DNA from: Sclerodactyla briareus
Lineage: Eukaryota > Echinodermata > Holothuroidea > Dendrochirotida > Sclerodactylidae
Length of the DNA stretch: 64,000 nucleotides
Reading direction: 5' to 3'
NCBI GenBank assembly: GCA_026419785.1
Contig: JAODTK010003621.1
Coordinates: forward strand, 124,001 to 188,000
The notes under the pieces are model-generated. The model worked only from the letters and a program-made list of their open reading frames with translations, was not told the DNA's origin and made no database searches. Positions 51,101 to 57,681 of this stretch are shown here, piece by piece. Position numbers and translations under genes: made by a program. The first letter of the stretch is position 1, and the number at the start of each line of letters is the position of its first letter.

Positions 51101-54100
51101 TATTAAAACTATTGACAAGGGAGGTCTGTCAGGAAAAAATTTGGCAGCCCAACTCTCATATTCCCGACTTTAGTTTTTCGTAACCGGCCACCAAATGGCT
51201 GTGTGAGCAATTGTGATTGAGCATGGTGTCTATTTCATTTATCTATCTGTCAAAAATTTATTTGAATAGCTACTCCTCTACTTCATTCATGACTTGAAAA
51301 CTTTGCACAATGATAACCACAAGCCATGGGCTATCAGGGGTGTCAGGAATGTCAGGCCCGAAAGCCCAGTGTAGCACCTTGGGCTCATAATGTGGAATAA
51401 TGCAAATGCTTCTCCTACCCACATTGGTGCCACAGTAACGATGTTCCATCTAATGATGGTTTAACAGCGTCTGTATTAAAAAAAATGTGGTCCAAGGTCC
51501 CACTTGGACCTGAAGGCCCCATTTTAGGAAAATTTCACACAATAGAATTTGGAATGCATCTCTCCCACAAGTTTCAATTGATTATTTTCAATGTTACAGG
51601 GTAATGGTACTTGGGTGGCGGGGCATTGGCAGTGTTTGGGCCACAGGGCCCATCATATTAAAAAGCAAAATGCTGCTTCTTCTACAAATTGTGTGGCACA
51701 GTGCTGAGTGGTCATATGATGTCTAATGCATTCCGTTGGGGTGTGTTAGAAAGGCTGTGTGGAAGAAAATACACATATGGTGTTTGAAATGCATCTCCTC
51801 TGAGGAGCTTGTCAATGATTTCTTTAAAGTTACATTTATGGTCTTTGGGTAGTGGTCAATTGGAAAGTTGTTAGTGTATTTCTGGCCAATCCCTAGGGTG
51901 GGCCCTAGGGCCTTTCATTGAAAATCATGATCATGTGATGCAACTATAACCTAACCTGTGGTTGTCAGGTTTTTTTTTCGCTCAAAGGTCCCAGGTGCCA
52001 TTATGACTCAATGTTAGGCTCAATCAGTCACTTCCATCAAATTGCCCGTGAAACTTGAACAAATTCTTACGTACCAGGTGAGCAGACGTACTGTGGCCAT
52101 CGGCACTTGGGACTTACAATGTTAGCTCAATCAGTCACATTCACATCAAATGTTACTGGGTTGTAACTTGAGCAAATTTTAACTTACCAGGTGAGCTACT
52201 GTGCCATTGGCATGTGGGACAACCATGTTAACTCTAACAGTCACTCCAAATCAGTTGTTCGGTGTGGAACTTGAACAAATTACAACTGACAAGGGAGCCA
52301 CTGTTGTTCTGAATAATCATGGTAGATCTCGCCTGTGTATAGTGGCCTTAAAATATCCTGCTTAGTATGTTAGTGCTGTGTGCCCTCACACCACCCACAA
52401 CCATTTTGCTTTTTCCTCTTCCTCAGGATTTGCAGGTAGACAATATTCTATGGACATGAATGGACACTGCAAGCTTGCAGATTTTGGTATGTGCAAAGAG
52501 GGATTACCGATGGCCGTACGACTGCACATTCTGTGGTAACCTGACACAGAGCACCAGAGGTGAGGCTACATCAGTACAAGGTCAATAAGTATGTCATCGC
52601 TGCGAATATCAGTGAAGTGAGGAGGTCCAGATTGATCAGCTGGGGCAGGGTGTTGTTGCAGAGTTAAAGTGCCCAAGGACACCTCGATAGGGTAGAATAA
52701 GTTCTCGCAGACAGGGATGCACGGACCCCAGTCAAGCTACACCTATCTCTTTTATCACAGCAAAAACTATTTTGGTACGCCACCAGGGATTGTCGGACCA
52801 CCAATTGTGTTGTAACTCGCCAGTCGGGTAGTAGTTTGTATGTGAACATTATCAAACTTTTAGTAGTCCTCATTGCCTGTATCAGTAGCCCTGCAAACAG
52901 TGTGTGTGATTAATGTTATTGATTCTCAAAAATATTGACTCGCCAAACGGCCTACAGAAGATGTGGTGTTGTACTCGCCGCAGCCATTTTCACTAGGCAT
53001 TTGGCCGGCGGGCGAAGTGCTTATTTCGAGCCCTGACTCCAGAGTGAGGTGCTGTGATGTAACATGTGCAAGGTTTGTCGAACTGCCTCAAGAGTTGGTT
53101 GATGCCTTGCTGGAGGAAATGTCTCCTAGGTGATGAAATCCAAGCTCTGGTACATCAAAACTGAAGGTCTATCATTCACAAATTCAAACTGGGGTCTAAT
53201 CTGTACATAATTCGTGTGATCGCTTGTACAGTTTAGAGTTATTAAATGGACCAACGGGTGAAGAGAAGAACAGAAATAAAGGAGAACTACCCGAGCTACA
53301 CACAGGGCTGCGGTAAAACTATGTACCTTAGAGTGGCAGTCCAAACATTTCTTTGAACTGCCATCTCAGGAAAACTCCAAATAGCCAGTAGTTAGCATGT
53401 TTTCTGAAATCTGGAATAGATGGAAAAAAAGAATTAAGTAAGACTGATACAAAGACCATCTAAGCTTAGCATATGTTATATTCCATATTGCCAGATTCTA
53501 CAAGAGCCTTGGACTAGGGTCCATCAGTTGACTGGGGGGCCATAGGGGTCATGATGTATGAGATGATGGCGGGCCAGCCACCTTTGAAGCTGACAACGAG
53601 GATGATTTATTTGAGTCTATACTTATGATGATTGTTCTGTATCCGGCTTTGTGGCTCAGTAAAGAGGAAACAAAATTATCCTGAAAGTGGAAGTTACCCC
53701 CCCGCCAAAATATCCTGAAAGCTGTACGACCCCAACACCCTACAAATATCCTGAAATGAAAGTGTACAGACCCCAACCCCCTACCAAATATTCTGAAAGT
53801 GTGAGACCCCAAACCCCCTACCAGATATCCGAAAGTGTTAAGACCCAAACCCCTACCAAATATCCTGAAAGCTGTAAGACCCCAACCCCCTACAAAATAT
53901 CCTGACGCTGTAGACCCCCAACCCCTAACCAATTCTAAAGCTGTAAGACCCCAACCCCCTACCAAATATAAATATTCTGAAAGCTGTAATACCCCAACCC
54001 CGTACCAAATATCCTGAAAGCTGTGAGAACCCAACCCCCTACCAATTATCCTGAAAGCTGTAAGACCCCAACCCCCTACATATCCTGAAAAGACTGTTAG

Positions 54101-57100
54101 ACCCCAACCCCCTACCAATATCCTAAAGCGTAAGACCCCCACCCCCTACCAAATGTCCTGAAAGCTGGTGACCCAACCCCCCACCAAATATCCTGAAAGC
54201 TGCGAGTCCCCCGCCCCCCTCCCACCAATATCCTGAGAGCTTAAGACCCCCACCAAATATCCTGAAAGCTGTTATTAACCCCTCCCTCCCTGAAAAACCT
54301 GAGGTTGCCAAGTTCCCTTCGGCCTGAGTCATTTTATGCACAGTTGGATAATTGCCATCTCCCAGCACAACGAAAGTGGAATCTTTATAGTCTTCTTCCA
54401 TATGGTGACCACATTTTCAACCTGTGTATGGTACGTCTGGTAGGCTGGGAATGTTGAGATAGGTCCATGTTTATTATTCACTTGAGCCAAATGTGTTCGT
54501 GATTTCTCTTTGTTGAATAGCATGCTTTAATCCAGGTCTTTACACATTAAAATCATCTGGATTGCTTTTATATAGGCTTACAAACATTTTGATAACACCA
54601 ATGTTAGAGCACTTTAACAGATCACCCTGATCATAAAAACTAACTGCTACTCCAAATAACAGCCGTTCAGGGATCATCTGGGAACTGAACACCATCTCCC
54701 CCGTCACTTGGGCCCCCACAACTGTGTTATACACATCCAGGGCCCTCCACTGGGGCCCAGAACATTTGTCACTGTCCACTGCCTTCTTATGGTAGCAGCA
54801 GCTAACACGATTTTATCTACCATACTAAATGATGGAAAAAACTTGAAGGAGGTTTGGTACAATTGTAGTAATAACTCTTATCGATATGAGAATAATCCAA
54901 GCTTATTCAGTCATGGCAATACAGATAGGGATGGAAAGGGACATCCAATGGGGTCTGTTAACTTCCCAATCCATTCAATTGCAATTGTTTCTCCATATCA
55001 TCCATTTCATGACCCAAGAATCCCTTCAAGAGGCCTGGGGTGCGTAGAACCCCAGGGCGGGGAGCAGGCAATTCTTCAACAATTTCGTTCTTCCAGCTAT
55101 CAACTGATTACCTGGAGAAGCGGAAGGGTTGAACCTCCATTCAAGCCCAAGATTGGTAAGTACTTAAATCCAATGGTCATTTGCCCAATTTTCTTTGAAA
55201 CTACCCCTGTTGAAAGTGGGTTTCAATCAAAAAACCTGAATTTGGATATTCTAAGCACAACCTCGGTTTTGGTTTTGATGAATTCCAATTTTCATAGAAG
55301 ATTGATAACAAACCACAGAGTGGAAGACAATTTAAAAGACCAGCCATAGGACTCTTCCTGTAAAATGTTGCCATTTTGCAATCTCAATGACAAACAAACG
55401 GAAAATTGGGTAAATTCACAAAAACAAATGAGTTTTTTTTTTTTTTTTTTTTTTATGAAAAGTAGGAGGGGGCATGTTGCCTTTCTTACCTTGAGTAATA
55501 ACTGTTGAATGAAGGTCTATATGTGGAGCCTGTTTTAGATGGACTGGAATGATTGGAGGGTGTCAGTCATCACACCTGTTTAATTGATATGAAGGGAATT
55601 GATAGTGGTTCATAATCACCTTATGCAACCTTTGAACCCCTGCATGCTGTGCTAGGCACAGAGTCCTCAGGTACCTTGGGGGAGTGTTGGGTGGAGGTGG
55701 TCATGCCCAGTTCTAGCTTGGCTGGCCCCGAGAGTGAGTGATCAAAGAACGCAGTTGGAATCGCTAAGTACTTTATTCCAAGTGCTTGATTCGCCGGTGG
55801 CCGCAGCAATGTGCTTCATGATGAGCAAGTGGAGCAGGGCATTGCCTCCATATGACAGTGGACAGGGGCATGTGTCCTCACTTGAAATGAGACAAGTTGA
55901 GCAGGGCCAGTTGCTGTCCCATGAAATTAGCAAGTGTAGTGGCCAGCTGTGCTTTCCAGAATGAGCAAGTGGCAGGACAGGTTGCCTCCATGATGAAACA
56001 AGTCACAGTGATGTGCCTCAAAAATCCAGTGAGTGTCGGCATGTGCCAACTTATGAATTACAGTGAGTTTGCTGCATGTGGCCCCTCTAATGAATGAAAA
56101 GCACGTGCATCAGCCCAGAATGGTGCCTCCATTGAATGAGCAAGTGAGCCCAGCATGGCCTCTAATGAGATGAGCAGTGAGCTGGGCATGTTGCTTTCCA
56201 TGAATGATCAGTGAGTGTATGCATTGCCCTCCATGGAATGCAAGCAAGGGAGCAGGGGCAGGTGCTTCCATTAATGAGCATGTGAGGGAGCATTGCACTT
56301 CCTCAGTGAGCAGGGCAATGGGCCTCCATGAATGAGCCAGTGAAGCATGGCATGTGCCTTCTGACTGAGCAATGAGTTGGTGGCATGTGCTTCCATTGAC
56401 TGAGCCAGTGTTTGAACTTTGCCTATTCCAGATGATGAGCAAGTGAGTGCAGCATGTTGTCCTTTCCTGAATGAGCAAGTGAGCAGGGCAAATGTGGCTT
56501 CCTGAATGAACAAGTGAGTCAGGGCAATGGCTGTTTTCCAGGAATGAACAATTGAGCATGTCATGGGGCTTCCCATGAATGAGCAAGTGAGTGCAGCATG
56601 TCCTCCATGAATGAGCAAGTGATCGGCATGTTGCTTCCATGAATGACAAGTTGAGTGGCGCATGTGGCCTCCATGATGAGCAAAGTGAAGCAGGCTGTCC
56701 TTCCTTAATTGAACAAGTGAGTGCAGCATGGCCTCCATGAATGACCAGTGAGCAGGGCATGCTTCCCCATGAATGAGCCAGTGAGTGCAGCATGGTGCTC
56801 CCATGATGAGCAGTGAGCATGGCATGTGCGATCCATGAATTAGCCCAAGGGAGCAACGCTGTGGCTCCCATGAATTTGTTGGGGGGGGGAAAAAGCAAGT
56901 AGCAAGGCATGTTCCTTCCTGATGAGCAGTGAGCAGGCAGTGCATCCATGAATGAGCAAGTGCGGGCATGTCTTCCATGAATGCCAAGTGGAGTGCAGCA
57001 TGTTGCCTTCCCTATACAAGTTGCAGACATGTTGCCCCTTCCAGGTGGATGTGCGTGAGCAGGCAATGTGCCCTTCATGAAATGAGCCCAGTAACGCAGC

Positions 57101-57681
57101 ATGTTGCCTCCATGCAATGACCAAGGGGAACGAGGTTTTGTTTGAGCTTCCAAAATTCGATCAGAAGTAAGGAAACCTATCATTAGTCTGATGGCTTTTC
57201 TTGGAAAGCAGTGGGCGAGACTTTACTTCTGATTGTGGTCATGCTACCCATGTGGGTAAAAGTGGTTCATACCTCAGAGTCCCCCCTTTATATTCGACTG
57301 CTTTTGTCTCCCAGGGCAGCAGTGGGTTGTGAGCACCATGGGGTAGTGCAAGAATAGTCTCATTAGGTACAGGGAGTTGCTAGGAACACGACTAAAAACC
57401 TGAATCTCTACTCCTCCCCGAGGTTGATAGCCCAGGATTGTAGCTCCAAAGCTGACCCAAACTAAACCTGCTATCCCCCATGCTTATCAACACCTCATGT
57501 TTTATTTTTCCCTCACAGAACTTCAAGAAGTCAACAACTTTGACTCTGACTTCACCTTGGGAGCCCAGTTACTCGACGGCGGTGGCCTCCAACATTGTCA
57601 AGTCCATTGACCAAACGCATTCAGGGCTTTACTTACACACGAGAGCCTTTTGACAGAAAGCATCTCAACGCGATCGATTGA
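23951..57681 (+). CDS. PRKCE: Novel protein kinase C (epsilon/eta-like), partial gene: hinge, kinase domain and C-tail in seven exons
   Basis: This gene encodes the catalytic half of a diacylglycerol-regulated, calcium-independent serine/threonine kinase that acts at membranes. Seven exons read in order through the glycine-rich loop, catalytic lysine, alpha-C segment ECTMT, hinge FFVMEYV, YRD catalytic loop, DFG, TFCGTPD activation loop, APE, the [21 protein letters not shown] block, and the tail with NNFD and FRAFTYT. The block in exon 5 and the VNNFD tail favour epsilon over eta or delta, and the RTTATFCGTP loop resembles eta. Exon junctions are GT/AG wherever they could be placed. The C2, pseudosubstrate and C1A/C1B regions usual in this family are not visible upstream. 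Six exons need one or more single-base corrections to stay in frame, so the span cannot be translated as given. Identity as a PKC is near certain; functional status is not. Confidence 0.9.
25325..25465. repeat. Dispersed repeat, copy 2
   Basis: This is the partner of the copy at 620-780, in the same orientation and diverged. It lies in PKC intron 1. Confidence 0.5.
27070..27800 (-). pseudogene. Broken coding-like segment on minus, opposite a 217-codon plus frame
   Basis: One minus frame runs from 27799 through [20 protein letters not shown], then [20 protein letters not shown], three stops between about 27540 and 27410, and then [20 protein letters not shown] and [20 protein letters not shown] to 27143. 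The text is rich in Thr, Ser, Glu, Lys and Pro and looks like protein. The plus strand is open from 27072 to 27725 but is rich in Cys, Leu, Val and Phe, as expected for an antisense shadow. I read it as a degraded retroposon or gene fragment of unknown family. Confidence 0.3.
30040..30420 (-). mobile_element. Composite element, short copy (head and microsatellite)
   Basis: CAGCCTAAACCAGCTATGCTGG, a short GTCT microsatellite (about 30113-30138), and one diverged core with AATAATGTTCTCCCAC and GTTCCAGGAATTTTC. No tail was seen. Confidence 0.5.
31384..31552 (+). CDS. PRKCE: nPKC exon 2: catalytic lysine and alpha-C helix
   Basis: The acceptor is CACTCTCAG ending at 31383 and the donor is GTAAGT at 31553. 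The exon reads [20 protein letters not shown], with the ATP-binding lysine codon at 31428-31430, then [12 protein letters not shown], then a segment ending [11 protein letters not shown]. The ECTMT and QTP blocks match the epsilon/eta subfamily. At least three single-base frame breaks are present: one after VMLA (a missing base in GCG-AGC, expected GCx-GAG), one between VLKK and IIQ, and one in the stretch before LTSLHS. YSVK replaces the usual YAVK. The flanking introns are 7.2 and 10.8 kb and largely repeat-filled. Confidence 0.88.
32483..33260 (-). mobile_element. Composite element, copy C
   Basis: The head TTTAGCTCAAACCAGCTATGCTGGTTGAGC is followed by ATCT, GTCT and CCGT microsatellite tracts to about 32655. 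Diverged units follow: GATGTTGACCAAAATTGGCA, GACCTTGTAAAGG, and GTGGACCGAATTGGAAACAATG at about 33010. The cores are poorly preserved and the end is uncertain. The CCGT tract equals ACGG on minus, the tract described for pearl elements. Confidence 0.5.
33607..33668. repeat. Interrupted GT microsatellite
   Basis: A GT-rich tract with TTGTGT and TCTGTG breaks. It yields cysteine/valine-rich and threonine/histidine-rich spurious frames on the two strands. Confidence 0.85.
33956..33981. repeat. GT microsatellite
   Basis: About 13 GT units, just before a divergent block (GATCTGATTGGATTTTGGGCAC) that resembles sequence at 41200 and precedes the large satellite. Confidence 0.9.
34260..38500. repeat. 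Satellite with ~590-bp higher-order period in PKC intron 2
   Basis: The landmark CTGTTTTCTGGCCATAATC recurs at about 35395, 35985, 36562, 37152, 37747 and 38343, spacings of 577-596 bp. A diverged copy starts near 34295. Each period contains three sub-blocks marked by ATGTCATTGAAGGTCATT then AGGGGTCAAAAACTG, separated by GGAGTGGATGTATCACATGG or by TTTGACCTCTGTCGGGTTGG sequence. The first ~1.1 kb and last ~200 bp are most diverged. Confidence 0.85.
38750..42300. other. No recognised gene in the rest of intron 2
   Basis: The plus frame at 39136-39462 (108 codons) and those at 41516-42015 are uninterrupted but match nothing and have no splice pair. A short block at 41195-41270 resembles the edge of the 34-kb satellite. 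Confidence 0.35.
42307..42462 (+). CDS. PRKCE: nPKC exon 3: hinge of the ATP site to the start of the catalytic loop
   Basis: The acceptor is TCTCCACAG ending at 42306 and the donor is GTAAAC at 42463. The exon encodes [10 protein letters not shown], then [23 protein letters not shown], and ends in VIYR, the arginine of the YRD catalytic motif split across the intron. Frame breaks are visible in GTGACGGAGG (a base is missing where the asparagine codon of VNGGDL is expected), around GGCCGCTAAG in FYAAEVT, and in the run TGTGTTCCCCAACTCC that should encode the F-L-H-Q region. The order and spacing match the family, so the exon is authentic although it cannot be read in one frame. Confidence 0.88.
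43025..44240. repeat. 32-bp minisatellite
   Basis: About 37 units of CAACAACATGCCCACCTATA, TCAGATCACTGT. A second variant carries CCATTGCCCATCTACATCGAACCACTG. Variant units cluster (43075, 43210, then three in a row at about 43440-43530, and 43965), showing local copying of blocks. Because 32 is not a multiple of three, all plus frames read through as the same [12 protein letters not shown] peptide. Confidence 0.95.
44480..44640. promoter_or_regulatory. CpG-rich patch, possible regulatory element
   Basis: In an AT-rich intron this patch has many CpG (CTGCGCCGGGCGATTTTACC, TTTTCGCGCCCGCTCAACGG, CCCGCCGGGCGCTCGTG). There is no TATA box or recognised first exon. It could equally be a transposon fragment. 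Confidence 0.2.
45994..46146 (-). CDS. Small unidentified 50-codon reading frame in a CpG-richer region
   Basis: On minus, ATG at 46146 opens [50 protein letters not shown], stop. The composition (Lys, Asp, Arg, few Cys) is protein-like and the surrounding 600 bases are GC-richer than the intron. No homology is recognised and the plus strand is also open here. It may be a first exon, a transposon piece or chance. Confidence 0.2.
   Translation of the reverse strand: MTDKDKPAIVAGAAPLLGTVNTPFRVTVNRLDRLNNRKLRLSTSDRGVAC
47160..47290 (-). mobile_element. Second LINE fragment of the same family
   Basis: The minus strand reads [20 protein letters not shown], then RLDIPESYY and a stop. It aligns with FSNVTTNRHHCRKPCGKRC and TLDIQKYF of the copy at 9.5 kb. 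It is more decayed, and no other part of the element was recognised. Confidence 0.6.
47935..48425 (-). repeat. ~490-bp interspersed repeat
   Basis: It begins GGTTCTTATATAGCAC and TTGCTCAAAGCCACTTTACA on plus. It continues with CACTGTAAGGGGTTCCGCGT, CAATCTCAAGCAGCCAC, GTGGAAAAGCCTTCCTTGAG and CATGCCTCTGCCGGCCAGTG. It is GC-richer than its surroundings, and from memory it resembles a repeat seen in several marine animal genomes. Frames of 60-70 codons occur on both strands. I would class it as transposon-derived. Confidence 0.45.
48485..50754 (-). mobile_element. Composite tandem-repeat element, copy B
   Basis: A TATC then CATC microsatellite (48490-48717) is followed by a GGGGGCACAACGGCCAATAA junction, ~150-bp cores with CACTTGGGCCCGAAGGCCCA and CACACAATGCGTACTTGAAATG (from about 48890), a GTCAATCAAAACTTGGAACATG unit at about 50175, and a tail TTTGAGCTACAGCACCATGGGTACTCTTGTTT ending at 50754. 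The order matches copy A. The head is missing or eroded. Confidence 0.6.
48490..48717. repeat. TATC/CATC microsatellite
   Basis: TATC units with many small breaks pass into CATC units (CCATCCATCCATCCAG). The interruptions suggest an old tract or read errors. Confidence 0.95.
51190..52340 (-). mobile_element. Composite element, copy E, with contracted microsatellite
   Basis: A degraded head (TGTGAGCAATTGTGATTGAGC) and a mere TTTATCTATCTGTC tract at about 51238 precede cores with AAGGTCCCACTTGGACCTGA, TTTCACACAATAG and GTTTGGGCCACAGGGCCCAT. The end has three copies of a ~115-bp tail unit (52005-52310). It ends about 90 bases before PKC exon 4. Confidence 0.55.
52005..52310. repeat. ~115-bp tail unit, three tandem copies
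   Basis: Each copy runs AATGTTAGCTCAATCAGTCA, CATCAAATTG, ACTTGAACAAATT, ACTTACCAGGTGAGC, ACTGTGCCATTGGCA, TTGGGAC. GAGC-xACxGTG-CCATxGGC is the tail motif of copies A and B, here amplified. Confidence 0.7.
52427..52559 (+). CDS. PRKCE: nPKC exon 4: catalytic loop, DFG and activation loop
   Basis: The acceptor is TTTTTCCTCTTCCTCAG ending at 52426 and the donor is GTGAGG at 52560. The exon starts with the catalytic Asp codon (52427-52429), then DNILx, [17 protein letters not shown] with DFG at 52480-52488, then an activation loop readable as TDGRTTATFCGTPD after two missing A bases are allowed for, and ends at APE. The conserved DLKLDN reads DLQVDN, so the phosphate-contacting lysine of the loop is Gln (CAG, 52433-52435). 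One G also appears to be missing at the exon start, because the split codon AG|G would give Arg followed by Asp only with an extra G. Confidence 0.88.
52560..53494 (+). other. PKC intron 4 (0.9 kb)
   Basis: The donor is GTGAGG and the acceptor is ATTCCATATTGCCAG. I see nothing else in it that I can name. Confidence 0.75.
53495..53669 (+). CDS. PRKCE: nPKC exon 5: helix F/G region after APE
   Basis: The acceptor is ATTCCATATTGCCAG ending at 53494. The exon begins ILQE, passes through a frame break to GPSVDW, then [17 protein letters not shown], then after one missing T reads [13 protein letters not shown], and after a further break DVLYPLWLSKEE. W-G-A-I replaces the family W-W-A-I/L, by one base or by a read error. 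No clean GT donor is visible after AAAGAGGAA. A ~36-bp minisatellite begins within about 20 bases, so the 3' boundary is approximate and may have been disturbed by the array. Confidence 0.85.
53670..54984 (+). other. PKC intron 5, with an array at its 5' end
   Basis: The first half is a ~36-bp minisatellite (53680-54290). The rest is unique-looking. Both boundaries are approximate because no clean donor or acceptor could be chosen. Confidence 0.55.
53680..54290. repeat. ~36-bp minisatellite next to PKC exon 5
   Basis: About 16 units of CCAAATATCCTGAAAGCTGT, AAGACCCCAACCCCCTA. The first partial unit (TTATCCTGAAAGTGG) starts within about 10-20 bases of the last recognisable PKC codons. Read on minus, the array gives a glycine/leucine/phenylalanine-rich frame of 197 codons that runs into the antisense of the PKC exon and is not a gene. 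Confidence 0.92.
54985..55155 (+). CDS. PRKCE: nPKC exon 6: end of kinase domain and start of AGC tail
   Basis: The donor GTAAGT at 55156 is clear. The 5' boundary is uncertain, since the degraded text before TTCATGACC (55003 on) could hold the end of VSILK but no convincing acceptor was chosen. The exon encodes [22 protein letters not shown], then a damaged stretch matching [25 protein letters not shown]. Most of it also lies inside a longer reading frame (54708-55349) that is not the correct frame throughout. The QGGEQAIL block and PPFKPKI are typical of epsilon/eta PKCs. Confidence 0.83.
55433..55454. repeat. 22-base T homopolymer
   Basis: An uninterrupted T run in intron 6. It could be the reverse of a retroposon A tail, but no body was recognised on its left. 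Confidence 0.9.
55790..57135. repeat. ~33-bp minisatellite in PKC intron 6
   Basis: About 39 units of GCATGTTGCCTCCATGAATG, AGCAAGTGAGCAG, with units of 33-35 bp. Since most units are 33 bp, minus-strand frames stay open and give reading frames of up to 357 codons built of an 11-residue motif (HAxLTCSFMEAT type). These are artefacts of the array. The left edge is diffuse. Confidence 0.93.
57519..57681 (+). CDS. PRKCE: nPKC terminal exon: turn and hydrophobic motifs, stop
   Basis: The acceptor is TTTTATTTTTCCCTCACAG ending at 57518. The exon encodes [10 protein letters not shown], then a turn-motif region that reads E-P-S-Y-S-T in one frame but E-P-V-L-T if three extra bases are allowed for. 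It continues [10 protein letters not shown] and AFRAFTYT, which carries the hydrophobic motif F-x-x-F-T-Y, and then [13 protein letters not shown] before TGA at 57679-57681. The tail after the hydrophobic motif is longer than in vertebrate epsilon. Because the frame must be shifted at least three times, the exact stop is provisional. Confidence 0.82.

Larger units (their letters stand above)
42463..52426 (+). other. PKC intron 3 (10 kb)
   Basis: This intron is bounded by GTAAAC and CTTCCTCAG. It contains the 32-bp minisatellite, a GC- and CpG-richer patch at 44480-44640, another at 45540-46150 with a small minus-strand reading frame, a LINE fragment, a ~490-bp interspersed repeat, and two composite elements (48485-50754 and 51190-52340). 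Confidence 0.75.
55156..57518 (+). other. PKC intron 6 (2.4 kb)
   Basis: This intron is bounded by GTAAGT and CCCTCACAG. It contains a 22-base T run (55433-55454) and the ~33-bp minisatellite that fills 55790-57135. Confidence 0.75.

Noticed and set aside
53549..54142. 197-codon minus-strand glycine-rich frame
   Set aside because: It reads the ~36-bp minisatellite backwards and then the antisense of PKC exon 5.
54708..55349. 213-codon plus-strand frame as a separate gene
   Set aside because: Its middle is PKC exon 6 read partly in the wrong frame; the ends are intron sequence beyond the clear GTAAGT donor.
56110..57183. 357-codon minus-strand reading frame
   Set aside because: It is built entirely from the ~33-bp tandem array; the protein is an 11-residue motif repeated with noise.
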